Shown: positions 1-10,251, numbered from the stretch's first letter. The stretch is 32,195 nucleotides of DNA from Bacteroidales bacterium (GCA_020859755.1 JAJBVP010000139.1:1-32195); one strand, 5' to 3'. Notes: generated by a model from the letters alone, not told the origin. Numbers and translations: made by a program.

Positions 1-45
1 AGCGTTCTTTTTTTATGCCCTAAATGTTATGGTGTGAATAATATA

Positions 46-94
46 GGTTAGAAGAGGATCTTCTGGCTTCGGGGGTTAGAAGAGGATCTTCTGG
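46..94. repeat. 21-bp direct repeat (ggttagaagaggatcttctgg at 46-66 and 74-94) duplicating the last codons and stop of the LRR gene
   Basis: Direct reading of identical copies, period 28 bp. Confidence 0.9.
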
Positions 95-2454
95 GCCGGG
101 GTGGAGGGGATGACGCGGATGTAGACCTGGCCCGGGGTGGGGTTGGTGATGCGTGCGCCCTGGAGGTTGTAGTAGAGGACCTCACCGGCGGGGAGGGTGT
201 CGGCGTCGACTGCCTCGATGCCGGTTTCACCTTGTTCGATGGTCACGGTCTGGGAGTCCCAATCGACTGTGATTTTCACCGAGCCTTCCTCGATGGCCGA
301 CCAGTCGTCGATTTTCCATGTGCCGTCGCCGTAGCCGATCCAAGAGCCAGCGGCCGTGAGGGAAATGAACCCGTCGGAGGCACCGTCAACAACGACGGGT
401 TTCAGTCGGTGGGCGTTGAGGCCGTCCCAGTCCTCAGAGCTTGAGCCAAGCTGTGTGGCCAAGCCGAAATAGGGACCGCTGAGGTGTACCTCTCCCTCAA
501 AAGTGGAACCATCCTTTGTCAGGGCCACGCCATAGTTGGCATACCATGAGGCAATGTAGTTGACCAGGCCAATCACATAGATGTTCTCGGGTGCGGGCGC
601 TGGAGTAGCAGCGGCAATGATGGTTTTGTTGGCCCAGTCGATGGAGAGCTCGCAATCACCCTCATAATTGTATAAAGCAGTGTTTTGGTCGCCCGCGATG
701 AGATCAACCGTCGTGTTGAGAGGCACTGCGGGGTTGTACCATGAAGCGCTGTTGAACGTTTCCCACGACTCGCCATCCGAGGCCGAAGAGAGTTTGAACT
801 CCAGGGCTCCGTCGATGGTGTAGGAGTATGTGTCGGTGTCGGGGGTGCAGCTGATCTCCTTGGCGTTGGCGATATCCCATTGGCCAAGCGCATCTGTGGC
901 GCCGATGATATAGATGGGCTGGCCTATAGTTTGGTTGAAGCCAGTCCAGTATTCATCATCCATATATGAGGTCACTGATCCGGCGGGGACGTGGAGCGTG
1001 CAGGCGCTTTTAGTGAAGCTGTTGAAAGTGGAATCACTTTTTTTGGTGGCGCCAGCGGGAGGGATGGTTGCCTGGACGGTTATATCCACCAAGGCTTTGC
1101 AGTAGGCAAACACACTGGTGCTGAGGCTGTCGACCGAAGCGGGAAGGGTAATATGCGTCAAGCCGGTGCAGCTGTCGAAGAGATTTGATGGAATGGTTTT
1201 CAGGTCGGAGGGCAGGTCAACGGTAGTTAGGGCTTTGCAGCCGTAGAATGCCGAACTGCCCAACTCGCAAGCCTGTTGGGGCAAGGTGACGGAGGACAGC
1301 TTGGTGCATTCCCATAACGCATTATCCCCGATAGATGTCACCCCCGAGGGCACTTGTAGGGAGGTGAGGCTTGACGACTGGTTGAAGGCATCCTTGCCGA
1401 TCGCGGTGACGGCATAGGTGGTGGAGCCGTAGGAGGTGGAGGTGGGGACGGTGAGGTCGCCGGAGTAGGAGGCGTAGCGGTTGTCGCGGTAGGTGACGGT
1501 GGCGGTGTTGTCGTCGCCGGCCTTGTAGTAGAAGGTCACGCCCTCGGAGTCGGCGGCAGTGAAGTCGTAGGGGAGGCTGCTGACGGTGAGTGCCTTCCAG
1601 TAGTTGGCGCTCTGGTAGGCCGTCATGGAGAAGCCGGGCACGTAGAGGGCGCAGGTCTCGGGCACGTTGTAGAGTGTGTAAGAGGTGGCCGTGGGCACCG
1701 TGGCGGCGTGGAGGTAGATCTTGGAGAGGGCGGATGTGGCCAGGGCGAAGTCATCGAGGCTGGTGAGGGTGGAGGGGAGATAGATGGTGGCAAGGGCGGA
1801 GCAGTTGCGGAACACGCCGTCCTTGATTTCGGTCACGCCCTGGGGGATCTCCACTTTCTTAAGGCTGGTGCATGCGTTGAACGCGCCACTGCCGATGGTG
1901 GTGACGGTGGAGGGGATGGTCACCGAGGTCAAGCCGGAGCTTCTTATGAACGCGTGGTTCCCGATTTCCGAGACGGTGTAGGTGCGGCCGTCGTAGGTGA
2001 CGGTCTCGGGGATCGCCACGGCGCCGGTGTAGGAGGCGTAGCTGGTGTCCTTGTAGGTGACTGCCACGTGGTCGTTGTCGAGGATGTTGTAGTAGATGGT
2101 TACGCCGGCGGAGTTTTCGGCGGCGAAGTCGTAGTATGCGGCCTCAATGGTGGAGAAGTTCTTCCACACGTCGGCAGCCTGGTAAGCGGAGAGGGCGGCG
2201 GCGGGCACGCGCAGCACGCAGGAAGAGGAGATATTCGAGAACGCAGAGGACTCGCACGTGGGAGGAGTAGTGGCCTTGCAGGTGACTTGGGCCAACTTTG
2301 AATCCTGATAAAAAGCATATCCGCCTATATTGGTCACCGTTGAGGGGATGATGATGGAGGTCAGGGAGGCGCACTCTGAAAACGAATATGAGGGGATAGT
2401 TGTCAGGCCTTCGGGGAGGGAAACGGCGGTAAGGCTTTTGCAATACTGGAAAGC
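76..2454 (-). CDS. BspA-like leucine-rich repeat (LRR_5 type) surface/secreted protein, 5'-truncated by the element boundary
   Basis: Repeated motifs such as 'AFNACTSLKKVEIPQGVTEIKDGVFRNCSALATIYLPSTL'; C-terminal 'LYYNLQGARITNPTPGQVYIRV' sorting-tail-like. LRR motif runs up to 'AFQYCKSLTAV', then reads antisense into a tRNA fragment, so the ORF-track N-terminus (to 2571) is artefactual. Confidence 0.85.
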   Translation of the reverse strand, partial: AFQYCKSLTAVSLPEGLTTIPSYSFSECASLTSIIIPSTVTNIGGYAFYQDSKLAQVTCKATTPPTCESSAFSNISSSCVLRVPAAALSAYQAADVWKNFSTIEAAYYDFAAENSAGVTIYYNILDNDHVAVTYKDTSYASYTGAVAIPETVTYDGRTYTVSEIGNHAFIRSSGLTSVTIPSTVTTIGSGAFNACTSLKKVEIPQGVTEIKDGVFRNCSALATIYLPSTLTSLDDFALATSALSKIYLHAATVPTATSYTLYNVPETCALYVPGFSMTAYQSANYWKALTVSSLPYDFTAADSEGVTFYYKAGDDNTATVTYRDNRYASYSGDLTVPTSTSYGSTTYAVTAIGKDAFNQSSSLTSLQVPSGVTSIGDNALWECTKLSSVTLPQQACELGSSAFYGCKALTTVDLPSDLKTIPSNLFDSCTGLTHITLPASVDSLSTSVFAYCKALVDITVQATIPPAGATKKSDSTFNSFTKSACTLHVPAGSVTSYMDDEYWTGFNQTIGQPIYIIGATDALGQWDIANAKEISCTPDTDTYSYTIDGALEFKLSSASDGESWETFNSASWYNPAVPLNTTVDLIAGDQNTALYNYEGDCELSIDWANKTIIAAATPAPAPENIYVIGLVNYIASWYANYGVALTKDGSTFEGEVHLSGPYFGLATQLGSSSEDWDGLNAHRLKPVVVDGASDGFISLTAAGSWIGYGDGTWKIDDWSAIEEGSVKITVDWDSQTVTIEQGETGIEAVDADTLPAGEVLYYNLQGARITNPTPGQVYIRVIPSTPAQKILF

Positions 2455-2503
2455 GTGTATACGCCAAAAGCGTATCCCGAGTTCGAATCTCGGTCGCTCC
2501 GCA
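2446..2503 (+). other. 3' portion of a tRNA-Ser(GGA) gene (anticodon loop to 3' end): probable attachment site
   Basis: 'CTGGAAAGCGTGTATACGCCAAAAGCGTATCCCGAGTTCGAATCTCGGTCGCTCCGCA': anticodon loop CTGGAAA, variable arm, T-arm CCGAG-TTCGAAT-CTCGG, 3' acceptor strand. The 5' half is absent (replaced by LRR gene). Confidence 0.8.
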
Positions 2504-2506
2504 GAT

Positions 2507-2552
2507 AAAACGCTGAAAGTCAAGCACAATAAAGTGAGGCTTTCAGCGTTTT
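2507..2552 (+). terminator. Rho-independent-like terminator following the tRNA fragment
   Basis: Perfect 13-bp inverted repeat aaaacgctgaaag / ctttcagcgtttt with T run. Confidence 0.75.
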
Positions 2553-2721
2553 TAAGTAAAAATCCCATCATAGCATCTTAAAAAAAACAGCACAGTTGAC
2601 GAAATTTGGCGACCTTTGACGACACCTGCCGAAAAAATCAGCGCAAGAATCAGCGCAAATTTTCGGGGGTACAATCACAAGGAATCAACGAGTTAGTCAA
2701 TCAGCTGTTGCTTTTAAGACG

Positions 2722-4065
2722 ATGGCAACACTAAGATTCTATCTCGACACCCGCGCCACAGGGGGTGACAAGAGCGAGAAGTCAGCTCCTCTCAAGCTCG
2801 CAGTAGTACACCGTGGCTCTACCTCTTACATCAATCTGAATCTTTCTTTGCTTCCTACACAGTGGAACGCAAAGACCGAAAAGATAATGAAGCATCCTCG
2901 CCAACAGTCGTTGAATGCGATGCTCAAAAAGCATATGATTTCGGCAGAGGCCGCAGTCATTAGCATTGGAGAGCAGGCCTCCCTCAAGACGATGAGTGCG
3001 AAACAACTCCGAGACTGCATTGTAGAAGCGGTACAGCAGGAAGCAAGTAAGAGTGCATCCCCCACTGTAAAAAAGGTTATAGAAGAAAACTCTTATACGG
3101 GACCTTCATTCATTGACATCTTTGATGAGAATATGAACATGAAGTCTCCGGGTAACAAAAGAGTGATTGCTTCAACACGCAGTCGCCTTGTCGCATGGCT
3201 CGGAGAAAAAAATCTCGCCCGTGTGAAGCCGGAGGATGTAACACTGAAATGGTTGCACGACTTCGAGGAATTCCTTGGCAAATCGTGTTCATCCGCAAAC
3301 ACTATCGGACTTCACTTGCGCAATATCCGTGCGGCCATAAACTACGCCATCGACTGCGGCCACATTACACAATATGTGTTCCGCCGAGTGAAGATACCGA
3401 AAGCCCCGACAAAGAAGCGTAACCTGCAAATAGAGGCATTGCGTAAGGTAATCTTCACGCAAGGCTTTGACGCAGACTTGGAGCGCTATCGCGATATGTT
3501 CGTCCTGATGTTTATGATGCGCGGAATTAACTTTGTAGATATGTGCAACCTCAAGGAGATAGAGGACGGATACATCGAATATGTTCGCGCAAAGACCCAC
3601 AAGGTTTACCGCATAAAGGTTGAGCCTGAAATGCAGGTGCTTATCGACAAGTACCGTGGTAAACATTACTTGCTCAACTACCTTGACAATCACAAAAATT
3701 ACCGTAGCTTTTACCAAATGGCAAGCCGTGGGCTTCGCTCGGTGAAAGCCAAACTTGATGCTGTTGATGACGGCATCACGATTAAAGGGCTTACAACCTA
3801 TTGGACGCGCCATTCATGGGCTACGTTGGCTGCGGAACTGGATATTCCATTCGATACCATAATGGCCGGCCTCGGTCACGGAGGCAACACCGTTACCGAC
3901 ATTTACATCGAGAGATACCCCAAAAAAGTAGATGATGCAGTGCGAAAGGTCCTTGATTACGTATTATACGGCAAAGACTACCGCACTCCCGGAGAAGTGG
4001 AAGAAATTGCCACACCTCAATCGGTGGCCAAAAGGAAGCGCGGACGTCCGAAAAAGACCGTCTAA
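2722..4065 (+). CDS. int: Tyrosine recombinase / phage integrase (Bacteroidetes type) with basic C-terminal tail
   Basis: N-terminal 'FYLDTRATGGDKSEKSAPLKLAVVHRG', SAM-like core domain, catalytic 'MFMMRGINFVDM', 'TYWTRHSWATLAAELDIPFDTIMAGLGHGGNTVTDIYIE'. Confidence 0.93.
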   Translation: MATLRFYLDTRATGGDKSEKSAPLKLAVVHRGSTSYINLNLSLLPTQWNAKTEKIMKHPRQQSLNAMLKKHMISAEAAVISIGEQASLKTMSAKQLRDCIVEAVQQEASKSASPTVKKVIEENSYTGPSFIDIFDENMNMKSPGNKRVIASTRSRLVAWLGEKNLARVKPEDVTLKWLHDFEEFLGKSCSSANTIGLHLRNIRAAINYAIDCGHITQYVFRRVKIPKAPTKKRNLQIEALRKVIFTQGFDADLERYRDMFVLMFMMRGINFVDMCNLKEIEDGYIEYVRAKTHKVYRIKVEPEMQVLIDKYRGKHYLLNYLDNHKNYRSFYQMASRGLRSVKAKLDAVDDGITIKGLTTYWTRHSWATLAAELDIPFDTIMAGLGHGGNTVTDIYIERYPKKVDDAVRKVLDYVLYGKDYRTPGEVEEIATPQSVAKRKRGRPKKTV

Positions 4066-5885
4066 TCATCTACGATTGGGTAGAAAACGCCTTTGAGTAA
4101 CTGCGACATACCGTTTTCGGTAAAGGTCGCAGTTATTTTTTCGCAGATGTAGCGTTTGCCTCGGATGAGGAAAACAGAGCGGACATCGGGGATGGTGTCG
4201 GAGAGGAATTTGAAGGTCGTTTTCAGCTTCGGATCGATGTTGTGGATGATTTGGCCTCGGCGCACTTGTCGGTCGTTGATACGCAGGGAGAAATGGGCGT
4301 AGCTGAAATTGCTCCAGTCGTCTGCAATAACGATGTTCTCCACATTCGGATATGGCAGGTGGCTTCCCTGATAGTAGTTGGAGCCATCGTACCAGCCTAT
4401 GTAAATGCAGTCGTAATACTCCGATTTCTTCTCTTTCTCACCTGCGGCAAGCGAGGAAACGCCATGCGTCTGCATGAACGGATACTTCTCCTCGTCTTCG
4501 CCCTGCACACCGCTGTCCTCGTCATAAGAGGAGAAAGAGAGGAAAAGTACTTTGCCATACTTCGGCTCTGTATTGTCAATCCATGCCGGAACAAACTCAA
4601 TCTCCACCTGCTCGGCGTCCTCGTCCTCCGAGACGATGCGTCCACCAAAGAGATTGACAGGTTGCAGAATACATTTGTAGTTGAAATGTATTCTGACGTG
4701 CCCGGCAATGGAGGTGATACTCTTTACAGTCCGGCTCATGGCACGGATAACGAAGTAAGCGTCGCAGTCGGCGGCATAGAGTAGCTTGTCAATCTGACTG
4801 TTGCGGTGATGCTGACCGTCCCAGTTGGCGTAACTTTTATTGGCAGCGAGTAATTCGCGCATTGAGTTGTAACGGACAACGCGATTCTGCCAGCCCTTTA
4901 TGAACCAGTCGCAGGAGTAGAATTTCCACATTTCGTGGTCGCAGTCCTTGTAGACAAGATTCTTGGATTCCAGATACTCGCAGCGTTCATCGTCAACCTT
5001 TACTTCGGTAGAGTGTTCCTCGACCACACTTTCAAGGCAGACCGGCTTCTTGGAGGCCAGTGTCGCCTGAGTGAAGGCAAAGGTTATCCGCTTGCCCCGG
5101 TGGTCGAAGTCGAACTCACCGCCGAGGAACAATTCAAGTTTCTCAAAATATTCCTCGACCGTCCAATGCGGCAGGGCGTTTGCGAAGCCGGGCATATACC
5201 ACGCATGAGGGAGCGTGTTGCATATAAGGAGATACCTGTATTCCTCCACTTCCTCCCACTTGGAGAAGTCGGCGGCATAGCCGACGGCCTCACATATCTT
5301 CTTTGTGATGTAAAGGAGATATGGCTGCCATGACAGCCCTGTGGTGTCCTCGCTCCATTCATAGTGAGATTTATTCTGCACTGCATCATCGACGATATGC
5401 TCCGCCTTGTTCTGAATGTTGCCGGAATAGTCGTTGACCCACGGGAGCGCCACGCATTTGCAGCCGGAGTTTTCGGGGTACCACGCATTGGACGGAGTTA
5501 TAGCCGACTTGTAGGTAGTAGGAGGCGTACCGAGGTCAAGTTCATTGATATAGACCTTGTCGAAAGTCTTGTCAAAGTTCTGCTCGCTCCTGCCCTCCAA
5601 GAACTGCGTCTTGACCTCGGTTTCGGAGATTTCGGTTATAGTGATGGAGCCGAACTTGTAGAATCCCTTGTCGCGTATTTCGCAGTCGAAGATAACTTTC
5701 TTTGCTGCGACATCGGCACGGTTGATATGTCCGAAGATAGCGATATTTTCGGGGCAACCACGAAGCGGAAAAGTAATGGTTAAGGTGTAGCCATCGCTGC
5801 CCGAAAACATTCTATTCTCTGAAACGTACTCAAAACTTGTACCTTTTTTGAGTGCGGCCAGTTTATTATTGACGTAGATTTGCAT
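4062..5885 (-). CDS. Phage tail-associated (tail tip/hub-like) protein
   Basis: 607-aa ORF directly downstream of and coupled to the tape measure gene; position-based call. Confidence 0.55.
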   Translation of the reverse strand: MQIYVNNKLAALKKGTSFEYVSENRMFSGSDGYTLTITFPLRGCPENIAIFGHINRADVAAKKVIFDCEIRDKGFYKFGSITITEISETEVKTQFLEGRSEQNFDKTFDKVYINELDLGTPPTTYKSAITPSNAWYPENSGCKCVALPWVNDYSGNIQNKAEHIVDDAVQNKSHYEWSEDTTGLSWQPYLLYITKKICEAVGYAADFSKWEEVEEYRYLLICNTLPHAWYMPGFANALPHWTVEEYFEKLELFLGGEFDFDHRGKRITFAFTQATLASKKPVCLESVVEEHSTEVKVDDERCEYLESKNLVYKDCDHEMWKFYSCDWFIKGWQNRVVRYNSMRELLAANKSYANWDGQHHRNSQIDKLLYAADCDAYFVIRAMSRTVKSITSIAGHVRIHFNYKCILQPVNLFGGRIVSEDEDAEQVEIEFVPAWIDNTEPKYGKVLFLSFSSYDEDSGVQGEDEEKYPFMQTHGVSSLAAGEKEKKSEYYDCIYIGWYDGSNYYQGSHLPYPNVENIVIADDWSNFSYAHFSLRINDRQVRRGQIIHNIDPKLKTTFKFLSDTIPDVRSVFLIRGKRYICEKITATFTENGMSQLLKGVFYPIVDD

Positions 5886-8800
5886 TATTTACGGGATTTG
5901 GGTGATTTATTTTTCATTAAACGGTCGTATTCATCCTGTGCCTGTTGTATGCCGTGATCGCCGGTAACGGTGTTTACGGTGACAAAAGGCTCACTCAATC
6001 TCTCGTTGAGCCGAGAGATTGAAGCAGAGAGCGGAGTGTGGAGAGCGGAGAGGTTATCGAGCGCATCTGCCACTCGCGGGTCCGCATAGGTGTTGTTCAC
6101 CACGGTTGGGGTCTGAGGCTGTGCGGCCAGGACTGCGGGAGCAGTAATCGTGCGCGACACATCGGCGGCGGTTATGGAGCCGATAGTGTTGGTTCGCTGC
6201 GCATAGTCCAGAGCCTCCAACAACGGGCGAGTTCGGGGATTATTGACAAGTCGCTGCGAGGCGACCCATTCCCCTTTGTGAACGACACCTGCCACTTCAT
6301 CGGACTTGCCCTCCGGGGTAAAGCCGCCGGATTCATACCCCTGCGCCTCCGATGCCTGTTGCTGCTTCTTGATAGCCGCAATCTGTATCGCACCTGCGGC
6401 AATAGCCATAGCCGCCGCAATAGGAGCAAGGATGTAGCCGACCACCGGCACGGCTGCTGCAGAGCCGTAGGCGTTCAAGGCGTTGGTGGCAGTCTGTGCC
6501 ACTGCCTGTATTACCTGCATCGCGAACATTTTGCGGTTCGCCTCCTTCTTGGCTTTGGCAATCTCCTTCTCCTTGTCCTTTTCGAGTTTCTTCACCTTGT
6601 AGCTGTTACCCTCTGCACGGGAGATTTCGGCATCATACCGCTTGTTTATTTCAGCGGTCTGCATTTCGAGTTCAGCCTGCATCATGGATGAAAGTTGCGA
6701 GAATACCGCCGACATACCCGAAACGAGGGTGTCAAGCGTCCCGGTCAACGCCTTGCCGCCGTCGGAGTTAAGCCATTCGACAGAATCGGCGATACCGCGC
6801 TCCATAGCGTTGCGAGTGTCTTCCTCGGCAAGAAGGCCGTACTTCTTTTTCAGGGCGAGCTTCGCTTTTTCGTAGGCTTCATCAATGCGCAGTTTCTCTG
6901 CTGCATTGTTCCCGGCTGCGGCAAGTTCACGCTGATACACGACATCGAGCAAAGCGAGGTCGGCGTCATACTTAGCCTGAGCCTCCTGCGGATTGTCGCC
7001 GAAGAAGTCCTTCTTCATGGCGGCATACTTCGCTTCGAGCCGTTCACGTTCCTGCTGCTTGCGCTGCATCTGCGCGATCAGCAAGGACTGTAACTGCTGC
7101 TCGGCCTGTAACCGCTCCCGGCTACCCTCCTTTGTGAGAGCAACGAGTTTGCGCTGATGCTCGATTTCGGCTTCCTCCGTCTTGATGTCATAGGTTTCCT
7201 TGGAGATGGAGCCGTCGATATAGAACTGCTTCAACTTCGCCAGTTCGGTATTGTAGCGGTTGTTCTCCGCCTCGATGGTCTGCTCGTCAAGATGCTCCTG
7301 CTGTTTGCGCTGCGCCTCGCGCCACTCGGCTGTAATCTTCAGCCGCTCAGTTTCCGTAAGGTCGGTATGAAGAAGCTGCTTCTCGCAGAACTCCACGGCT
7401 ATGCGGTCCATTTCCTTAGTGTAAGCGATATAGTCAGACTCGCCGGTGGCGTAAGAGATACGCGCCGAAGCCTCGGCCTGTTCGCGCCACTCCTTTTCCT
7501 TTGCGAACTTGTCCTCGGTTGCACCGCTGCCCGAAGCTGTGTTTATAGGCGTGTTGCCCGGAAGATTGACAGCCGGATTTTCGGGCATTTCCAGAGCGTC
7601 CGCAGAAATCTTGTATTTCTGCCGCAGAAACTCGTTGGCCTCGTTGAGTTGCCGCTGCTTGGTAAGGTTTGCCTGATACGCCGCCTCCGAAGCATTGTAG
7701 GTCTGACCCGTTGAAGCGACACGCCGGGCGTATGGCGCGACATCCACCATCTGACCCACTGCCGCGTCTGTTGAATTGGTGTAGTTCTGGTTACTCTCCA
7801 TCTCACGCGCCCTGTCCCAGTCGGCAACTGCGGCATTGTGCGTCGCCTTGTCGCGGTCTCGCTTCTGTCTTAGCCCCGGCGCCTGTTGTTCGAGAGTGAG
7901 AAGTTCTTTCTCATTCTCCACAATCTTGTCGGCGGCTGCTCTCGCCCTCGCCACTTCGATAATGGAGTCACGCAACTGGTCGTAGGCGGTCTTTGCCTGA
8001 CCGACCATAATCTGCTCCGTGGAGAGGTTCTTGAAATAATCGGGATAAAGTGCCTGTAATTTCTCAGCGGCCTTGCGCCGCTCGTCGGTAGACTTCGCTT
8101 CATCGGTCGCCTCCTTGTAGAGAGCTTCGAGACGCGCAATCTCGGCGTGGCAGTATTCCGAGGACTTCTCGTCGAGGTCAGTAAGCGACTTGCGGTATTC
8201 CTCCTGCTCCTTTCGGGCTTTCTCCGCTTCCTCCGCAGCCGTTTTGAAACGGTTGGCGAGGGCGTAGACCGCTGCACCGAGGGCAAGCATCAGTCCTACC
8301 CAGTTTGAGAATTTCATCGCAGCCATTGACTTGCGCCAACGCTCCTGCATGGTGTAGTTCACCTGAAGGCCGTTGGTGAAATACTGCACGGCGTTGATGA
8401 GAGGTGTAAAGAGAAGCCGGACGGCAGGGAGAATCATGCGGACGAGCTTCATTGCTCCGTGGAACAAGGCGGTGGCTTTGGTGGCAAGTGTTGTTCTTGT
8501 GGTATATACGAGCATTATCACATTGTAGGCGGCGATTGCTGCCACACCTGCGATAATCTCGCGGCGGTACTTGATGAAGAAGTCCACCATAGCCGACAAC
8601 GCTTTGAGTGCGATAGTCGAAGAAGAAATTACAAGGCGCATCACCGGCTGTAATTTCTCGCCGAGTTCCACGGCAAGTTCGTGGACGCGGTTCTTCGCCT
8701 TGTCAAGCTGCGCCTGAACGGTATTGTTCTGCACCTCAAACTCCTTGTCGATAGATGTAGCCTCGGCGAAGGCTTCGTTGGCGACAAGCTGCTGACTCTT

Positions 8801-10054
8801 GACCTCGTCGATATGGTTGGCGAGGGTCGAGAGCGCCGAGATGGCACGTGAGCCGTTCTCGCCCATGTCCTTGAACATCGGAGAGAGGACATCCATGTTG
8901 CCGACCTGTTTGAGAGTCGAAAGGAACTCGATCAGGGCGGCATTCATATCCGTTTTTACGAGATTGGCGAATTTCTGCACGTCCATACCGGCGACACGGG
9001 CATACTTGGCCGGATCCTGATAGATACGCACAATAACCTGCGAGAGAGCCGTCGAAGATGCTTCGAGCTTTTGGTTATTGGAGTCAAGTACAGCGGCGAA
9101 GCCCATAATCTGCTGCACGGTCATACCTGCCTGCGCTCCCACGCCACCCATTCGCGAGGCGAACTCGGCGATATAGGGAGCGGAGGCGGAACAGTTCTGC
9201 GATAACTCGTTTATCACTGAACCGACCGACAGCAGAGCCTTCTCGGTGCCGAGGCGTTGTTCATCGCCGAAGATGCCTGTCAGTTTGGAGAGGGTCAGCG
9301 TGGCACCGCTGCCGAGGTCGTCGAGTGCGACATTGATTTTGTCGGCTGCGCGGACAAAACCGAGAACATCCTCCTGCGAGGACTTGCCGAGGCGGCCTGC
9401 CTCCTGCGCAAGCTGATTCAGTTCCTCACGGGAGGTGCGGGTGTCTATCTTCTTGAACTCCTCGTTGAGCGCCGCGACTTCGTCTGCGTCCATACCCGTA
9501 AACTTACGGACGTTAGCCATCTCCTGCTCCATTTCGGCGTAGGCGTTCACGGCTTTGCGCCCTGCCATTACCAGGCCGGTAATGGCTGCGCCTACGGCGA
9601 GGAGCGCCATCTGCCACTTGTTAATCCAGTTCATTACGCGGTCAGAAAGCGACTCCTGCTCACGCATGGAGTCATTGACCTTGTCAATCTCGGCTCTGAC
9701 CGCCTTGATTTTCTCAATCTGCGCGTCCCATGCGGAGGTGCCTCTCTCGATGCCGCTCAGCTCGTTCTTCAACTGCTTCAACGCCTTGTTAAGTTCGCGC
9801 GGTGTCGCTTTGTCAAGACGATGCAGAATATTCTCCACCGATGCCGACGAGCCTTTCAACTGCTCCATCATTCTTTGAGTGGAGTTAAGCTCACGCTGAA
9901 GTTTCTTCATCGTGGCTTTATCTCCTGCGGTGGCTGCTTTCGCTATCTGCTTTTCCAGACGCTTCGCGTCCTTTTCAAGAGAAGAAAGCATCTGCTGGGC
10001 TTGCTTGCCGTTGACGGATAGGATTACATTGGCGGTACTGGTATAGTTTGCCAT
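5885..10054 (-). CDS. Phage tail tape measure protein (TP901-like)
   Basis: 1389 aa; N-terminal coiled coil, 'MADVRKFTGMDADEVAALNEEFKKI'-type TP901 core (here MANVRKFTGMDADEV), hydrophobic segments, Ala-rich C-terminus. Confidence 0.92.
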   Translation of the reverse strand: MANYTSTANVILSVNGKQAQQMLSSLEKDAKRLEKQIAKAATAGDKATMKKLQRELNSTQRMMEQLKGSSASVENILHRLDKATPRELNKALKQLKNELSGIERGTSAWDAQIEKIKAVRAEIDKVNDSMREQESLSDRVMNWINKWQMALLAVGAAITGLVMAGRKAVNAYAEMEQEMANVRKFTGMDADEVAALNEEFKKIDTRTSREELNQLAQEAGRLGKSSQEDVLGFVRAADKINVALDDLGSGATLTLSKLTGIFGDEQRLGTEKALLSVGSVINELSQNCSASAPYIAEFASRMGGVGAQAGMTVQQIMGFAAVLDSNNQKLEASSTALSQVIVRIYQDPAKYARVAGMDVQKFANLVKTDMNAALIEFLSTLKQVGNMDVLSPMFKDMGENGSRAISALSTLANHIDEVKSQQLVANEAFAEATSIDKEFEVQNNTVQAQLDKAKNRVHELAVELGEKLQPVMRLVISSSTIALKALSAMVDFFIKYRREIIAGVAAIAAYNVIMLVYTTRTTLATKATALFHGAMKLVRMILPAVRLLFTPLINAVQYFTNGLQVNYTMQERWRKSMAAMKFSNWVGLMLALGAAVYALANRFKTAAEEAEKARKEQEEYRKSLTDLDEKSSEYCHAEIARLEALYKEATDEAKSTDERRKAAEKLQALYPDYFKNLSTEQIMVGQAKTAYDQLRDSIIEVARARAAADKIVENEKELLTLEQQAPGLRQKRDRDKATHNAAVADWDRAREMESNQNYTNSTDAAVGQMVDVAPYARRVASTGQTYNASEAAYQANLTKQRQLNEANEFLRQKYKISADALEMPENPAVNLPGNTPINTASGSGATEDKFAKEKEWREQAEASARISYATGESDYIAYTKEMDRIAVEFCEKQLLHTDLTETERLKITAEWREAQRKQQEHLDEQTIEAENNRYNTELAKLKQFYIDGSISKETYDIKTEEAEIEHQRKLVALTKEGSRERLQAEQQLQSLLIAQMQRKQQERERLEAKYAAMKKDFFGDNPQEAQAKYDADLALLDVVYQRELAAAGNNAAEKLRIDEAYEKAKLALKKKYGLLAEEDTRNAMERGIADSVEWLNSDGGKALTGTLDTLVSGMSAVFSQLSSMMQAELEMQTAEINKRYDAEISRAEGNSYKVKKLEKDKEKEIAKAKKEANRKMFAMQVIQAVAQTATNALNAYGSAAAVPVVGYILAPIAAAMAIAAGAIQIAAIKKQQQASEAQGYESGGFTPEGKSDEVAGVVHKGEWVASQRLVNNPRTRPLLEALDYAQRTNTIGSITAADVSRTITAPAVLAAQPQTPTVVNNTYADPRVADALDNLSALHTPLSASISRLNERLSEPFVTVNTVTGDHGIQQAQDEYDRLMKNKSPKSRK

Positions 10055-10061
10055 TGGTTTT

Positions 10062-10092
10062 CTGAAATTTGTTGTTCAACAGCAAATTTCAG
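10062..10092. repeat. Inverted repeat upstream of tape measure gene
   Basis: CTGAAATTTG (10062-10071) / CAAATTTCAG (10083-10092) with inner TGTT/AACA. Confidence 0.8.
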
Positions 10093-10221
10093 TCGAATTT
10101 TCAACCCCCTAAAAGACACTTCGGACGGCTTGCAGATATGGTCTTTTAAGCTGACAATTAGAGGCATAGCGATAGCGGAAGAAATAGACGTTAAACACTT
10201 TTTAACGCAGCTTCTTCGAGT

Positions 10222-10251
10222 AAATTTCAACTATTCCCTGAGTTGAAATTT
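10222..10251. repeat. Inverted repeat AAATTTCAACT / AGTTGAAATTT
   Basis: Perfect 11-bp arms, 8-nt spacer. Confidence 0.8.

Noticed and set aside
1708-2301. 197-aa Gly/Val-rich + strand ORF
   Set aside because: Antisense shadow of the LRR repeats; composition follows the repeats.
2144-2527. 127-aa minus ORF containing 'CGATEIRTRDTLLAYTRF'
   Set aside because: This peptide is the antisense translation of the tRNA-Ser fragment, a common spurious annotation.
4242-5783. Several + strand ORFs of 130-180 aa
   Set aside because: Antisense to the tail protein; no initiation context or recognisable domain.
9257-10021. 254-aa + strand ORF
   Set aside because: Antisense to the tape measure gene.
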